Source of the DNA: Arthrobacter sp. MYb214
GTDB taxonomy: Bacteria; Actinomycetota; Actinomycetes; Actinomycetales; Micrococcaceae
Assembly (NCBI RefSeq): GCF_002979865.1
Contig: NZ_PCPZ01000004.1
Span: forward strand, 1 to 64,000
Length of the DNA: 64,000 nucleotides
Direction: 5' to 3'
Below the pieces are notes generated by a model that did no database searches, was not told where the DNA came from, and saw nothing but the letters and a program-made list of their open reading frames with translations. The translations under genes and the position numbers were made by a program. The first letter of the stretch is position 1, and each line of letters starts with the position of its first letter. This document shows, in pieces, positions 18,784 to 29,012 of the stretch.

Positions 18784-18820
18784 CATTTGCCGGCTGCCCG
18801 CGAGGGGCAGCCGGCAAATG
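18784..18820 (-). terminator. Intrinsic terminator after serS
   Basis: A perfect 16-base-pair stem (18784-18799 with 18805-18820) with a five-base loop. Read leftward it is followed by CTTTTAACC. It sits 13 bases past the serS stop codon. Confidence 0.85.
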
Positions 18821-18832
18821 GCCGGTCATTGG

Positions 18833-20110
18833 CTACTTGAGTACTTCGAGTCCGCCAAGGTAAGGCTGCAGCGCCTTGGGCACGTTGACCGAACCGTCCG
18901 GGTTCTGGTGGTTTTCCAGAATCGCCACGAGCCAGCGGGTGGTCGCCAGGGTGCCGTTCAGCGTCGCCACCGAACGGGTCTTGCCGGCCTTGCCGTCGAT
19001 GATCTCGCGTTCGCGGATATTCAGGCGGCGGGCCTGGAAGGTGGTGCAGTTCGAGGTCGAGGTCAGTTCGCGGAAGGTGCCCTGGGTAGGAACCCAGGCT
19101 TCGCAGTCGAACTTGCGCGCGGCGCTCATGCCCAAATCCCCGGCGGCGGTGTCGATCACGCGGTAGGGAAGTTCCATGCGCCCGAGCATGTCCTCTTCCA
19201 TGGCCAGCAGCTTCTGGTGCTCTGCTTCGGCGTCCTCGACGCTGGCGTAGACGAACATCTCCAGCTTGTTGAACTGGTGCACGCGGATGATGCCGCGGGT
19301 GTCCTTGCCGGCCGAACCAGCCTCGCGGCGGTAGCAGGAGGACCAGCCGGCGTAGCGGATCGGGCCGTCGGCCAGATCCATGATCTCGTCCGCGTGGTAG
19401 CCGGCCAGGGCCACCTCCGAGGTGCCGACCAGGTACATGTTGTCGCGCTCGAGCTTGTAGATCTCGTCGTCGTGCTCGACATCGAAGCCGGTGCCCTGCA
19501 TGGTTTCGGGGCGGACCAGGGTCGGGGTGATCATCGGGATGAAGTCGTGCGCCATGGCCACATCCAAGGCCATGTTCATCATCGCGATTTCCAGCCGGGC
19601 GCCGATGCCCTTGAGGAAGTAGAAGCGCGAGCCGGAAACCTTGGCGCCGCGTTCCATGTCGATGGCGTCCAGCTTCTCGGCGATCTGCAGGTGGTCCAGC
19701 GGCTCGAAGCCCTCGGCCTTGAAGTCGCGGGCGGTGCCCACGTGCTTGACGACGGTGAAGTCATCCTCGCCGCCGGCCGGGATGCCGTCGATGATCAGGT
19801 TGGGGATGGAACGCTGCAGTGCGGTGCACTTGGCGGAGGCCGCGTCGGACTCGGCCTGGGCGGACTTCACCGCGGCAGCGAGCTCCTTGACCTCGGCAAG
19901 CAGGGCGGCGCGCTCGTCGCCCTTGGCCTTGCCGACCTTCTTGGAGAACGCATTCTGCTCGGCACGCAGGCGCTCGTAGGTGGCGATGGTTTCACGACGT
20001 GCCGTGTCAGCTGCCAGCAGCTGGTCAATTAACGACTCGTCGGCACCGCGCGCGCGTTGCGAGGCACGGTACAAATCCGGATTTTCGGTGAGCATTTTCA
20101 GGTCGATCAC
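18833..20110 (-). CDS. serS: Seryl-tRNA synthetase
   Basis: Charges tRNA(Ser) and, in related organisms, tRNA(Sec). The 425-residue class II synthetase has the N-terminal tRNA-binding coiled coil (about 30-105), motif 2 ([16 protein letters not shown]) and motif 3 ([16 protein letters not shown]). The start is GTG 20110 in frame with [12 protein letters not shown]; the -10 TACCCT lies six bases upstream (20122 to 20117), so the mRNA is probably leaderless. It is divergent from the lipid kinase. Confidence 0.96.
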   Translation of the reverse strand: MIDLKMLTENPDLYRASQRARGADESLIDQLLAADTARRETIATYERLRAEQNAFSKKVGKAKGDERAALLAEVKELAAAVKSAQAESDAASAKCTALQRSIPNLIIDGIPAGGEDDFTVVKHVGTARDFKAEGFEPLDHLQIAEKLDAIDMERGAKVSGSRFYFLKGIGARLEIAMMNMALDVAMAHDFIPMITPTLVRPETMQGTGFDVEHDDEIYKLERDNMYLVGTSEVALAGYHADEIMDLADGPIRYAGWSSCYRREAGSAGKDTRGIIRVHQFNKLEMFVYASVEDAEAEHQKLLAMEEDMLGRMELPYRVIDTAAGDLGMSAARKFDCEAWVPTQGTFRELTSTSNCTTFQARRLNIREREIIDGKAGKTRSVATLNGTLATTRWLVAILENHQNPDGSVNVPKALQPYLGGLEVLK

Positions 20111-20148
20111 ATGTTAAGGGTAGCAATCATGAGTACGATGAGAGCATT

Positions 20149-21195
20149 ATGCAGACAAATCGTGTGATCGTTTTCTCTGCCGTGGCTGCTGCAGCTGCCG
20201 CCGCGGCGACCAGTTGGTATTCGGTGCGCAAGCTTTCGAACTACAGCAAACCGCTGATCAAGCAGCCCGAAGCGGCTGAACAGGCAGCGGCTACCAAGGT
20301 GGCCCTGGTCATCAATCCTTCCAAGTCAGGTGCTGACGAAGCAAGGGAAGCCGTGGTCCGCGTCTGCGCTGAAGCGGGCCTGGAAGCACCGCTGGTCCTT
20401 GAAACGACCAAGGACAACGCCGGCCAGGATGCAGCCCGTGAAGCACTCGATGCGCAATGCGACACAATTATTGCCGCAGGTGGCGACGGAACCATCCGCG
20501 CCGTCGCGGAAGTGCTCGAAGGCACCGGCGCATCCCTGGGAATCCTGCCGCTGGGCACTGGCAACCTGCTGGCCCGCAACGTGGATATTCCGCTCGATGA
20601 CCTGCACACCGCGGCGCTGGTGGCAGTGCGCGGGATGGTTCGCCGGATCGACGTCGGGCACATGAAGCTGCAGCTGCTGGACGGCAAGGAGGCGGATCAT
20701 GCTTTCCTGGTCATCGCCGGCGTGGGCACCGACGCCGACCTGTTTGACGACACCAACGAAGAGCTGAAATCCAAGGTCGGCTGGCTGGCCTACTCGGAAG
20801 CCGGCCTGCGCCAGTTGCTGGGCCAGCGCAAGAAGGTCAGCTTCAAGCTCTCGGGCGACGAGAGCTGGCAGACCCGCAAGGTCCGTTCGGTGCTCTTCGC
20901 CAACTGCGGAAAGCTGCAGGGCCTGGATTTCGTGCCCGACGCCAAGATCGACGACGGCGTGCTCGACGCAGTGATCCTTTCTCCCCGCTCGGCCGCCGGC
21001 TGGACCTGGATCCTGCTCAAGACCGCATTCCGCGCCAAGAACAAGATTCCGGTGATGAGCTTCTACCAGACCTCTGGCGTGTCGCTGCGTTGCGATGAGC
21101 CGATGAATACCCAGATCGACGGGGACCCCACCGGCCAGGTCAACGAACTGCAGGTGTCCGTGAACCCGAGCGCCCTGCGCCTGCGCACCCCGTAG
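20149..21195 (+). CDS. Diacylglycerol kinase family lipid kinase
   Basis: A 348-residue protein with an N-terminal hydrophobic segment (about 4-23) followed by the DAGK catalytic domain. ALVINPSKSGA near residue 51 and the nucleotide-binding GGDGTIRAVAEVL and LGTGNLLARN are seen, followed by a beta-sandwich domain. Such enzymes phosphorylate diacylglycerol or other lipids at the membrane. It shares a 38-base divergent region with serS. The exact lipid cannot be inferred. Confidence 0.88.
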   Translation: MQTNRVIVFSAVAAAAAAAATSWYSVRKLSNYSKPLIKQPEAAEQAAATKVALVINPSKSGADEAREAVVRVCAEAGLEAPLVLETTKDNAGQDAAREALDAQCDTIIAAGGDGTIRAVAEVLEGTGASLGILPLGTGNLLARNVDIPLDDLHTAALVAVRGMVRRIDVGHMKLQLLDGKEADHAFLVIAGVGTDADLFDDTNEELKSKVGWLAYSEAGLRQLLGQRKKVSFKLSGDESWQTRKVRSVLFANCGKLQGLDFVPDAKIDDGVLDAVILSPRSAAGWTWILLKTAFRAKNKIPVMSFYQTSGVSLRCDEPMNTQIDGDPTGQVNELQVSVNPSALRLRTP

Positions 21196-21203
21196 CGCAT
21201 GCC

Positions 21204-21249
21204 GAAGGCCCGGCCGATTTCCCCTTGCGGGGAGCTAGGCCGGGCCTTC
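21204..21249. terminator. Bidirectional terminator between lipid kinase and pheA
   Basis: A 12-base-pair outer stem (GAAGGCCCGGCC at 21204-21215 with 21238-21249) encloses a second small hairpin (TCCCC...GGGGA). It sits between convergent genes. T-runs are poor on both sides, so efficiency is uncertain. Confidence 0.65.
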
Positions 21250-21260
21250 GAGCTGCCTGC

Positions 21261-22184
21261 TTAAAGCCGGTCGCGCAGCGACTGCACCCAGGCACGGGCT
21301 TCACTGAAGGCCGCATCTGAATTATGCGTATCCACGGCCGGCTCCAGGCCTTGGGCGGCTGGGTAGGAACCGAGGAAGCGCAGCTGCGGGGACAGCCGGT
21401 GCAGCCCCGACAAGGCGGCGGCAACGCGTTCCTCGGCCACGTGGCCTTCGATATCGACGGAGAAGAAGTACTCGCCCAGGCTCTTGCCGGTAGGACGCGA
21501 TTCGATGCGCGAGAGGTTCACGCCGCGCGCGGTGAATTGCTCGAGGATTTCCATCAGCGCACCGGGACGGTCCTCGGGCAGCGGCAGGATCAGCGTTGAC
21601 TTGTCCACGCCGGTAGGCTGCGGAATCCTTCCCGGACGAGTCACGAGGATGAAGCGGGTCACCGCGCCGATATTGTCCTCGACCCCGCTGGCCAGCACCT
21701 TCAGGCCGCGCTCTTGGGCTACCAGCGGAGAGCAGATCGCCGCATCATGCGGCGGTTCGTCCTCTTCGAGAGCCAGGGCGCCGGCTGCCGTGGAAGAAGC
21801 CGGGGTGAATGCGGCCCCGGGAATATTCGCTTCGGCCCATAAGCGGCACTGCGCCCAGGCATGCCCGTGGGTGGAGATCTGCCTGATCTGCTCCAGCGAG
21901 TCGATGCCGGGGCGTACCGCCAGCACGAAAGTGATCGGAATCAGGATTTCGGAAACAATCTGCAGGGCTTCGCCCTGCGCAATGGCGTCCAAGGTGGCCG
22001 AAACGCCGCCTTCTACCGAGTTCTCGATCGGGACCATCGCCGCGTCCGCGGTCCCCTCGCGCACCATGGTCAGCGCCACGTTGACGTTGGAGGCCGCGAT
22101 CCGCTGCGCCTCGGTAGCCCCGGGAACCTGCAGCAGGGCCGACTCGGTGAAAGTGCCAGCAGGTCCCAGATAGGCATAGTTCAT
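21261..22184 (-). CDS. pheA: Prephenate dehydratase
   Basis: Makes phenylpyruvate from prephenate in phenylalanine synthesis. The 307-residue protein begins MNYAYLGPAGTFTESAL, has the DAAMVPIENSVEGGV catalytic region and TRFILVTR, then a C-terminal ACT domain with the phenylalanine-binding ESRPTGKSLGEYFF motif for feedback inhibition. The ATG overlaps the upstream rhodanese stop in an ATGA. Confidence 0.94.
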   Translation of the reverse strand: MNYAYLGPAGTFTESALLQVPGATEAQRIAASNVNVALTMVREGTADAAMVPIENSVEGGVSATLDAIAQGEALQIVSEILIPITFVLAVRPGIDSLEQIRQISTHGHAWAQCRLWAEANIPGAAFTPASSTAAGALALEEDEPPHDAAICSPLVAQERGLKVLASGVEDNIGAVTRFILVTRPGRIPQPTGVDKSTLILPLPEDRPGALMEILEQFTARGVNLSRIESRPTGKSLGEYFFSVDIEGHVAEERVAAALSGLHRLSPQLRFLGSYPAAQGLEPAVDTHNSDAAFSEARAWVQSLRDRL

Positions 22185-22507
22185 CGTACGGTTGGCTCCT
22201 GGCCGTTATCCGCTTCCATTGGCAAGCCCGCTTCGATCCACGCATCGGAACCGCCGGCGACGTTGAAGGCGGTGTAGCCCATCACGGTGAGCCATGATGC
22301 GGCCTGGGCCGAACGGCCACCGGTACGGCAGATGACGTAGGTGTCTACATCCGGGTCAAGCTCGGAAATCTTCTCTGGCAAGGAGCCAAGGGGAATATGG
22401 GTTGCTCCGGCAGCACGGCCTGCTTCCCATTCGAAGTCTTCGCGCACGTCAAGGATGAAGGCATCCTTCGGGACATCATTGACCGAAACAGTCTCAAAAT
22501 CGCTCAC
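22181..22507 (-). CDS. Single-domain rhodanese-like protein
   Basis: A 108-residue sulfurtransferase-like protein with the active-site Cys in VICRTGGRS and an N-terminal ILDVREDFEWEAG. GTG 22507 (protein begins VSDFETVSV) was chosen because AGAGGA lies nine bases upstream; an ATG at 22516 would leave no room between that site and the start. It overlaps pheA by four bases. Single-domain rhodaneses move sulfur or bind thiols; the partner is not evident here. Confidence 0.85.
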   Translation of the reverse strand: MSDFETVSVNDVPKDAFILDVREDFEWEAGRAAGATHIPLGSLPEKISELDPDVDTYVICRTGGRSAQAASWLTVMGYTAFNVAGGSDAWIEAGLPMEADNGQEPTVR

Positions 22508-22574
22508 GGCTAGCATTCCTCTCACATAGGGTGTTTGCTTATAAGACTAGTCATTTCCTGCGTCGAAAGCCGAC

Positions 22575-23921
22575 ATGTTTCCCTCAAGCGCCCTGAAATT
22601 GCGAGACGAGCTGGCCCGCGGCGAGCGTTCAAGCCGCGAGGTCACCGAGCACTACCTCAAGCGCATCGAAGAGCAAGCGGACCTTGGCGCTTTCGTCCAC
22701 GTGGCAGAAAATGCGATGGAGGCCGCGGCAGCGGCGGACCAGGCGCATGCCCGTGGCGACATTGGCCGCTTGCATGGGCTCCCCACCGCGTTCAAGGACC
22801 TCAATGACGTGGCCGGGATGCCTACCACCTATGGCACTGCGGCGATGCCTGCGATGGTCGCTGAACGTGATCACTCCTTGGTGGCCAGGCTGCGCGCCGA
22901 GGGCGTGGTGGTCCTGGGCAAGACGCAGGTTCCGGAATTCGGGCTGAGCAGCTATTCAGAGAACCTCGTGGCGCCCCCATCACGCAATCCCTTTGATCCC
23001 ACGCGCTCGTCGGGCGGTTCCTCTGGCGGGCAGGCCGCGGCGATTGCCGCCGGCATGATTCCGCTGGGTCCGGGCTCTGATGGCGGCGGTTCGGTTCGCA
23101 TCCCCGCGGCCGCCTGCGGGCTGGTAGGCCTGAAGCCTTCTTTGGGCCGCGTTCCCAGCGACATCCTTGATGGCTACACCGATCCCATGGGCGCACCGAA
23201 GCTAGCGGTTAGCGGACCGTTGGCCCATGATGCCTTGGATGCGGCTTTGCTGCTTGACGCCATGCGCGGCAAGGACCACTATCTGCCGTTGCTGCAGGGA
23301 AGCTACCCCCAGCGCCTGGACGGGCTGAAGATTGGGTACAGCATCCATTCCCCGTTTGAACCGGTCTATGAAATTACCCTGGCGCAAGAAGCCCGGGCTT
23401 CATTTGCCCAGGGCCTTGAACGCCTTGGAGAACGGCATCGCGTCCAGCCGGCCAACCTGCACTACGCCACGGACTATCCGGAAACCTTCGCGGCGGTGTG
23501 GACCAATGGGCTGAAGGACGTTCCGGTCGCGGATGATTCGCTGCTCGGCGATTTGGCAAGGGATTTCCGCCGACGCGCCGCCGACCGCTCGCTGGAACAG
23601 AGCCTGCAGGCAGGTTCGAGGTTGAAGCAGATTGCGGCCGACTTCGTGCGCCAATGGTCCGCCTACGATGTCGTGGCCACCCCTGCCATGGCCTCGATCC
23701 CGCCGAAGATCGGGCACTATACACAATCCACAGCCGATGTGGATTATATGTTGCAGTGCCAGTACACCCCCTACACTTCCATGGTGAACGTCGCCTCAGT
23801 AGCGGCCATCACCGTTCCGGTAGGCCACTCCAACGAGGGGTTACCAATGAGTATTCAGCTGATTTCCCCGCGCTCGGACGAAGGACTGCTGCTCGCGCTG
23901 GCAGCCCAGATGCAGGTGTGA
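22575..23921 (+). CDS. Amidase signature family hydrolase
   Basis: A 448-residue amidase with the Ser-cisSer-Lys triad: Lys in PTAFKDLNDVAG, Ser in SSGGSSGGQAAAIA and Ser in GSDGGGSVRIPAAA. Enzymes of the family hydrolyse amides or transfer ammonia in GatCAB; a stand-alone copy of this length with no GatB or GatC nearby suggests a catabolic amidase, with substrate unknown. It is divergent from the rhodanese gene. Confidence 0.88.
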   Translation: MFPSSALKLRDELARGERSSREVTEHYLKRIEEQADLGAFVHVAENAMEAAAAADQAHARGDIGRLHGLPTAFKDLNDVAGMPTTYGTAAMPAMVAERDHSLVARLRAEGVVVLGKTQVPEFGLSSYSENLVAPPSRNPFDPTRSSGGSSGGQAAAIAAGMIPLGPGSDGGGSVRIPAAACGLVGLKPSLGRVPSDILDGYTDPMGAPKLAVSGPLAHDALDAALLLDAMRGKDHYLPLLQGSYPQRLDGLKIGYSIHSPFEPVYEITLAQEARASFAQGLERLGERHRVQPANLHYATDYPETFAAVWTNGLKDVPVADDSLLGDLARDFRRRAADRSLEQSLQAGSRLKQIAADFVRQWSAYDVVATPAMASIPPKIGHYTQSTADVDYMLQCQYTPYTSMVNVASVAAITVPVGHSNEGLPMSIQLISPRSDEGLLLALAAQMQV

Positions 23922-23973
23922 CCTTTCCCATATAAGTAGGTACTCGGGTGGGCAAGGGCGAAAAATATTACGT

Positions 23974-25431
23974 ATGTCTACTGCAACAACGAGCACCAAA
24001 GCTTCCGGAAAGACCTTCTTCGGTCACCCCGGTGCGCTCGCAAGCCTCTTCAGCGTGGAAATGTGGGAACGATTCTCCTTCTACGGCATGCAGGGCTTGC
24101 TGGCTTACTACATGTACTACTCGGTCACCGACGGCGGCCTGGGCATGGACCAGGGTCTGGCTCTGTCGCTGGTCGGCGCCTACGGCGGCGCTGTCTACCT
24201 GTCCACCATCCTGGGCGCGTGGCTCTCCGACCGCCTGTTCGGCTCGGAACGCGTCCTGTTCTTCTCGGCCATCGCGATCATGATCGGCCATATTGGCCTG
24301 GCGCTCCTGCCCGGCTATGCCGGACTGGTTATCGGCCTGATCTTCGTTGCCGTCGGTTCCGGCGGCCTGAAGGCCAACGCTGTAGCCCTGGTGGGCTCCC
24401 TGTACTCCAAGGAAGATCCGCGCATCGATGCCGGCTTCTCCCTGTTCTACATGGGCGTGAACATCGGCGGGCTGCTCGGCCCACTGCTCACCGGTTGGCT
24501 GCAGGTCCAGTACGGCTTCCACATCGGCTTTGCCGCTGCCGCGGTCGGCATGGCTATCGGCCTGGGGATCTATGCCCTTGGACGCAAGAAGCTGCCGGAC
24601 TCCGGCCGCATCCCAAGCAACCCACTGCCTGCCTCTGAGCGCAACCGCTATGTGGTCATCTTCGCTGCCGTGATCGTTTTGATCATTGCCGCTTTCGCAT
24701 CCAAGATCGTGACTCCGGAGAATCTGGCAAGCACCATCGCCTACGTGGTGATCGCCGCTTCGATCATCTACTTCGCGTTGATCCTGCGCAGCAAGAAGGT
24801 TGACGCCACCGAGCGCAAGCAAGTCTGGGCATTCATTCCGTTCTACATCGGTTCGGCTGCCTTCTGGGCCCTGTTCCAGCAGCAGTTCACCTTCATTGCC
24901 GCTTACTCGGATCAGCGCCTGGACCGCCACCTGGGCAGCTGGGAAATGCCACCGAGCTGGGTTACCTCGATCAACCCGGTCTTCATCATCATCTTCGCCG
25001 GTATCTTCGCCGCATTGTGGACCAAACTGGGCAAGCGCCAGCCACGCACATCAATGAAGTTCGGCCTGGCACTGGTGGTTGTGGGTGCGGCCTTCTTGCT
25101 GTTCATCCCGCTGGAATCCTTCGTGAAGACCCCGCTGCTGGCGCTGGTCGGCATCCTGCTGCTGTGCACCTTTGCCGAGCTGCTGCTCTCGCCAGTGGGC
25201 CAGGCAATTGCCACCAAGCTGGCTCCGGCCGCCTTCGGCACCCAGATGATCGCCTTGTTCTTCCTGTCGGTTTCGCTGGGCACCACCCTGTCGGGTGTGC
25301 TGGCCGGCTACTACACCGAGGGCAACGAGATCCCGTACTTCATCGCCATGGGCGGCACCGCTGTTGTCCTGGGTATTGCCATGATGGCAGCTACCCCGGC
25401 CTTGAAGAAGCTGATGGGCCCGATCCTCTAA
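23974..25431 (+). CDS. Proton-coupled oligopeptide symporter (POT/PTR2 family)
   Basis: A 485-residue transporter with about 14 membrane helices. The PTR signatures ERFSFYGMQGLLAYYM near the N terminus and FSLFYMGVNIGGLLGP further on are present. It imports di- and tripeptides with protons. It is followed by a strong terminator and shares no operon with its neighbours, although the preceding amidase and the peptide symporter may both serve nitrogen supply (inference). Confidence 0.92.
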   Translation: MSTATTSTKASGKTFFGHPGALASLFSVEMWERFSFYGMQGLLAYYMYYSVTDGGLGMDQGLALSLVGAYGGAVYLSTILGAWLSDRLFGSERVLFFSAIAIMIGHIGLALLPGYAGLVIGLIFVAVGSGGLKANAVALVGSLYSKEDPRIDAGFSLFYMGVNIGGLLGPLLTGWLQVQYGFHIGFAAAAVGMAIGLGIYALGRKKLPDSGRIPSNPLPASERNRYVVIFAAVIVLIIAAFASKIVTPENLASTIAYVVIAASIIYFALILRSKKVDATERKQVWAFIPFYIGSAAFWALFQQQFTFIAAYSDQRLDRHLGSWEMPPSWVTSINPVFIIIFAGIFAALWTKLGKRQPRTSMKFGLALVVVGAAFLLFIPLESFVKTPLLALVGILLLCTFAELLLSPVGQAIATKLAPAAFGTQMIALFFLSVSLGTTLSGVLAGYYTEGNEIPYFIAMGGTAVVLGIAMMAATPALKKLMGPIL

Positions 25432-25446
25432 GCGTTCGAGCATGCG

Positions 25447-25482
25447 AAAAGCGGTTGGTTCATTTGAACCAACCGCTTTTTT
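25447..25482. terminator. Intrinsic terminator after the peptide symporter
   Basis: A perfect 14-base-pair stem (AAAAGCGGTTGGTT at 25447-25460 with 25467-25480), loop CATTTG, followed by T-run. The A-rich start of the stem makes it functional in both directions between convergent genes. Confidence 0.9.
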
Positions 25483-25494
25483 CATGCCCGGGGA

Positions 25495-25833
25495 TTATCG
25501 AAGAAGCCCTTGTGAGAAGGTCACGTTGTCGTAATACGAGTCGTAGCCGAACCCGGTTGACAATGCCCAGAAGAACCAGATGGCTACCGCATAAATGACT
25601 ATGGCTAGTGCCAATCCAATCCATGAGGTAATTAGCCCGGCCAGGCTCAGGCCCCGGGAGCTGGGTTCACGCCGGTAGGCCAGGTGCCCGGTAATGACTC
25701 CGGCCAGCGGAACAAGGATAATGACAGTGAAGCCTAGCAACGACAAGATGCCAAGCACCAGGGAAGCCACCGAGAGGCCGGCGGATTCAGGCGGTCGTTG
25801 GTAGGGGTTCTGCGGATACTGGTAGTAGCTCAT
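25495..25833 (-). CDS. DUF4190 domain membrane protein
   Basis: A 112-residue protein with an N-terminal proline/tyrosine-rich stretch (MSYYQYPQNPYQRPPE) and two hydrophobic helices (ASLVLGILSLLGFTVIILVPLAG and LITSWIGLALAIVIYAVAIWF). The GHLAYRR linker between them matches the DUF4190 family. Function unknown. It is divergent from pgm, 56 bases away. Confidence 0.75.
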   Translation of the reverse strand: MSYYQYPQNPYQRPPESAGLSVASLVLGILSLLGFTVIILVPLAGVITGHLAYRREPSSRGLSLAGLITSWIGLALAIVIYAVAIWFFWALSTGFGYDSYYDNVTFSQGLLR

Positions 25834-25889
25834 TTGCCTACCATTCTTCTACGAAACTGCGATAAGCGCATCAATCTGAAAGGCAATCT

Positions 25890-27488
25890 GTGGCACACCT
25901 CCGAGCTGGCCAGCCAGCCCAAGAATCAGACCTGATCAATTTGCAGGAGGTACTCGATGCCTACAGCACCCTGGTTCCTTCCAGCGGCAACCCCGACCAG
26001 GCCGTCATTTTCGGCACCTCGGGACATCGCGGAAGCTCCCTGAACACCACCTTCAATGAAATGCATATCGCTGCGATCACCCAGGCCGTGGTCGACTACC
26101 GCAACGGTGCGGGGATCACCGGCCCGATGTACGTGGGCAAGGACAGCCACGCACTCTCCGCGCCCGCATACCGCACCGCCCTTGAAGTTTTGGCAGGCAA
26201 CGGCGTCACCGTGCTCGCCGATGACGGACTGACTCCCACTCCAGCGGTCAGCCACGCAATCCTGGTACATAACGCTAGCGGCGGCGAACAGGCCGATGGC
26301 CTGATCATCACCCCATCGCACAACCCGCCAACCGACGGCGGCATCAAGTACAACCCGCCGCATGGCGGACCGGCAGAATCCGGAATCACCGGACCCATCG
26401 CTGCACGGGCCAACGAATTGCTGGCCAGCGGAGCGGTCAAGCGCGGCGAGCCGAATGCCCGGCCCTTCGACTTCCGCGAACTGTACATCGCCAATTTGGC
26501 TGAAGTCATCGACTTCAAGGCCATCGCCGAGTCCGGCATTTCCATTGGCGCAGATCCGCTGGGCGGGGCTTCGGTGCACTACTGGGGCGAACTCGGCCGG
26601 CGATACGGCCTGAACCTCGAAGTGGTCAACGAGTCCGTGGATCCGCGCTTCGGCTTCATGACCTTGGACAAGGACGGGAAGATCCGCATGGATTGCTCCT
26701 CCGCCCATGCAATGGCCTCCCTCGTGGCCAATCGCGAGAAGTACGACATCGCGACCGGCAACGATGCCGATGCTGACCGCCACGGCATTGTCACCCCGGA
26801 TGCCGGCCTGATGAATCCGAACCATTTCCTGGCCGTGGCCATCGACTACCTGCTCACCCACCGTCCGCAGTGGCCGGCTGATGCCCAGATCGGCAAGACC
26901 CTGGTCTCCTCGGTGCTCATCGACAAGGTGGTGGCTTCCCACGGCCGGACCCTGCGCGAGGTACCGGTGGGCTTCAAGTACTTCGTTGAACCGCTGGCTT
27001 CCGGCAGGGTCGCTTTTTGCGGCGAGGAATCGGCCGGCGCGAGCTTCTTGGACTTCTCCGGCAAGGCGTTCAGCACCGACAAGGACGGCCTGATGCTGGC
27101 CCTGCTGGCCAGCGAGATCCGCGCAGTAACCGGCAAGAGCCCCAGCCAGCTGCATACCGAACTGGTAGAGCGCCACGGCCCCAGCTTCTACGACCGCTTT
27201 GACGCGCCCGCAAATCGCGAGCAGAAGGCCGTACTGGGCAAGCTGGACCCATCGATGGTCACCGCTACCGAACTGGCATCGGATCCGATTACCGCCAAGG
27301 CCACGCAAGCGGCCGGCTTCCCCATTGGCGGCTTGAAGGTTTCCAGCGAGCACGCATGGTTTGCCGCGCGCCCATCGGGCACAGAAGACATCTACAAGAT
27401 CTATGCAGAATCAACAAAATCACCCGAGCATCTGCAGCAGGTGCTGGCTGAAGCTCGGGTGATTGTTGATGCTGCGCTAGCTGGCTAG
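25890..27488 (+). CDS. pgm: Phosphoglucomutase (alpha-D-glucose specific)
   Basis: Interconverts glucose 1-phosphate and glucose 6-phosphate. The 532-residue alpha-PGM has the phosphoserine loop [11 protein letters not shown] (Ser143), metal-binding [10 protein letters not shown] and the sugar-specificity GEESAGAS and late RPSGTED motifs. The GTG at 25890 has AAAGG eight bases upstream. Its stop overlaps the convergent permease stop in one CTAG, with no terminator between the genes. Confidence 0.94.
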   Translation: MAHLRAGQPAQESDLINLQEVLDAYSTLVPSSGNPDQAVIFGTSGHRGSSLNTTFNEMHIAAITQAVVDYRNGAGITGPMYVGKDSHALSAPAYRTALEVLAGNGVTVLADDGLTPTPAVSHAILVHNASGGEQADGLIITPSHNPPTDGGIKYNPPHGGPAESGITGPIAARANELLASGAVKRGEPNARPFDFRELYIANLAEVIDFKAIAESGISIGADPLGGASVHYWGELGRRYGLNLEVVNESVDPRFGFMTLDKDGKIRMDCSSAHAMASLVANREKYDIATGNDADADRHGIVTPDAGLMNPNHFLAVAIDYLLTHRPQWPADAQIGKTLVSSVLIDKVVASHGRTLREVPVGFKYFVEPLASGRVAFCGEESAGASFLDFSGKAFSTDKDGLMLALLASEIRAVTGKSPSQLHTELVERHGPSFYDRFDAPANREQKAVLGKLDPSMVTATELASDPITAKATQAAGFPIGGLKVSSEHAWFAARPSGTEDIYKIYAESTKSPEHLQQVLAEARVIVDAALAG

Positions 27489-28933
27489 TTCAGCTTCGCG
27501 GTCCATGGATCGATGGCCACGGCTGGCTGCTTGCGGGTAGCCAGCCAGTGGCCCAGCCAGAGCAGCAGGAAGATCGGCAGGCCGATGTAGCTCGAAGCCA
27601 TCTGCAGCAAGTTTCCATCCACGATCGCCTGGTAGTTCTGGCCGACGATCACCACGATCAGGATCACGAAAGCCAGGATCGGTCCCAGCGGGAACAGTGG
27701 CGCCTTGTACGGCAGGTTCGCGAGATCCTGCCCGCTGGCAATATATGCCTTGCGGAACTTGTAGTGGCACACCGCGATACCCACCCAGGCAATGAAGCCG
27801 GAGAGACCTGAAACGTTCAGCAACCAGGTATATGCCGAACCCTGGCCGACAATCGCGGTAAGGAAGCCGAAAAGGCCTACCGAGGCGGTTAGCAGCATTG
27901 CCGGCATGGGCACGCCGCGCTTGTTCAAGCGGGCGAAGATCTTTGGAGCCTTGCCGTCCAACGCCATCGAATAAAGCATGCGCGCAGAGGCATATAGACC
28001 GGAGTTGCCTGCGGAGAGGATGGCTGACAGGATCACCGCATTCATCAGGGCCGCGGCGAATGCTACGCCCGCACGCTCGAAGACCAGGGTGAATGGCGAG
28101 GTGGTGATATCCGATGCCTCCGAAGACAGCAGCGATGGATCCATATACGGGATCAGCATGCCAATGACGAAGATCGCGCCGATGTAGAAGAGCATGATGC
28201 GCCAGAAGATCGCCTTGATGGCGCGTGGGATATCGCGCTGGGGGTTCTCGGCTTCGCCGGCGGCCACACCGATCAGTTCGGTTCCCTGGAAGGAGAAGCC
28301 GGCAATCATGAAGACCGAGACGATGGACAACCAGCCGCCAACAAATGGCGCTTCGCCATCGGTCCAATTACTGAAGCCCGGGGTGGAATCACCCAGGATG
28401 CCGAAGATCATCGCGACACCGCAGATCAAGAAGACCACCACGGTGATGACCTTGATCGCGGCCAACCAGTATTCGCCCTCGCCAAAGGCCTTGGCGGACA
28501 GCGCGTTCAAGCCGGTGAGCAGCACCAGGAAGATGGCCGCCCAGATCCACCCCGGGGCATCAGGGAACCAGTAGGACATGATGATGCCGGCGGCTACCAG
28601 CTCGGCAGCCACGGTGATGGCCCAGTTGAACCAGTAGTTCCAGCCGATTGCGAAGCCGAAGTGGCGGTTCACGAAGACCGTTGCGTAGGTCTGGAAGGAA
28701 CCAGCGACCGGAAGGCGGGCGCTCATTTCTCCCAACGACTGCATCAGGAGCAGCACCATCATGCCGATCAGCGCGTAGGCCACCAGCGAACCGCCTGGGC
28801 CAGCTTGGGCAATGGTGCCGCCGGACGCGACGAATAGTCCGGTACCAATCGAGCCGCCAATGGCAATCATCTGCATATGGCGAGCTTTGAGGCCACGCTT
28901 CAGACCGTCCTGGGACGGTGCGGGCTCAGTCAT
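27485..28933 (-). CDS. Amino acid permease (APC superfamily)
   Basis: A 482-residue transporter with about 12 membrane helices and the family signature [23 protein letters not shown] (split over residues 23-45). The ATG at 28933 has GGAG nine bases upstream. It resembles the AAT family for aromatic, basic or branched amino acids, but the substrate is not determinable. A gap of 79 bases to the aldehyde dehydrogenase holds no clear terminator, so read-through from that gene is possible. Confidence 0.9.
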   Translation of the reverse strand: MTEPAPSQDGLKRGLKARHMQMIAIGGSIGTGLFVASGGTIAQAGPGGSLVAYALIGMMVLLLMQSLGEMSARLPVAGSFQTYATVFVNRHFGFAIGWNYWFNWAITVAAELVAAGIIMSYWFPDAPGWIWAAIFLVLLTGLNALSAKAFGEGEYWLAAIKVITVVVFLICGVAMIFGILGDSTPGFSNWTDGEAPFVGGWLSIVSVFMIAGFSFQGTELIGVAAGEAENPQRDIPRAIKAIFWRIMLFYIGAIFVIGMLIPYMDPSLLSSEASDITTSPFTLVFERAGVAFAAALMNAVILSAILSAGNSGLYASARMLYSMALDGKAPKIFARLNKRGVPMPAMLLTASVGLFGFLTAIVGQGSAYTWLLNVSGLSGFIAWVGIAVCHYKFRKAYIASGQDLANLPYKAPLFPLGPILAFVILIVVIVGQNYQAIVDGNLLQMASSYIGLPIFLLLWLGHWLATRKQPAVAIDPWTAKLN

Positions 28934-29012
28934 GCGTTACATCTCCTGATGCTTGAAAATTTCCAACCTATCCATCCAAGCACCCTGACAAGCCATAACG
29001 CTATGAACCGCG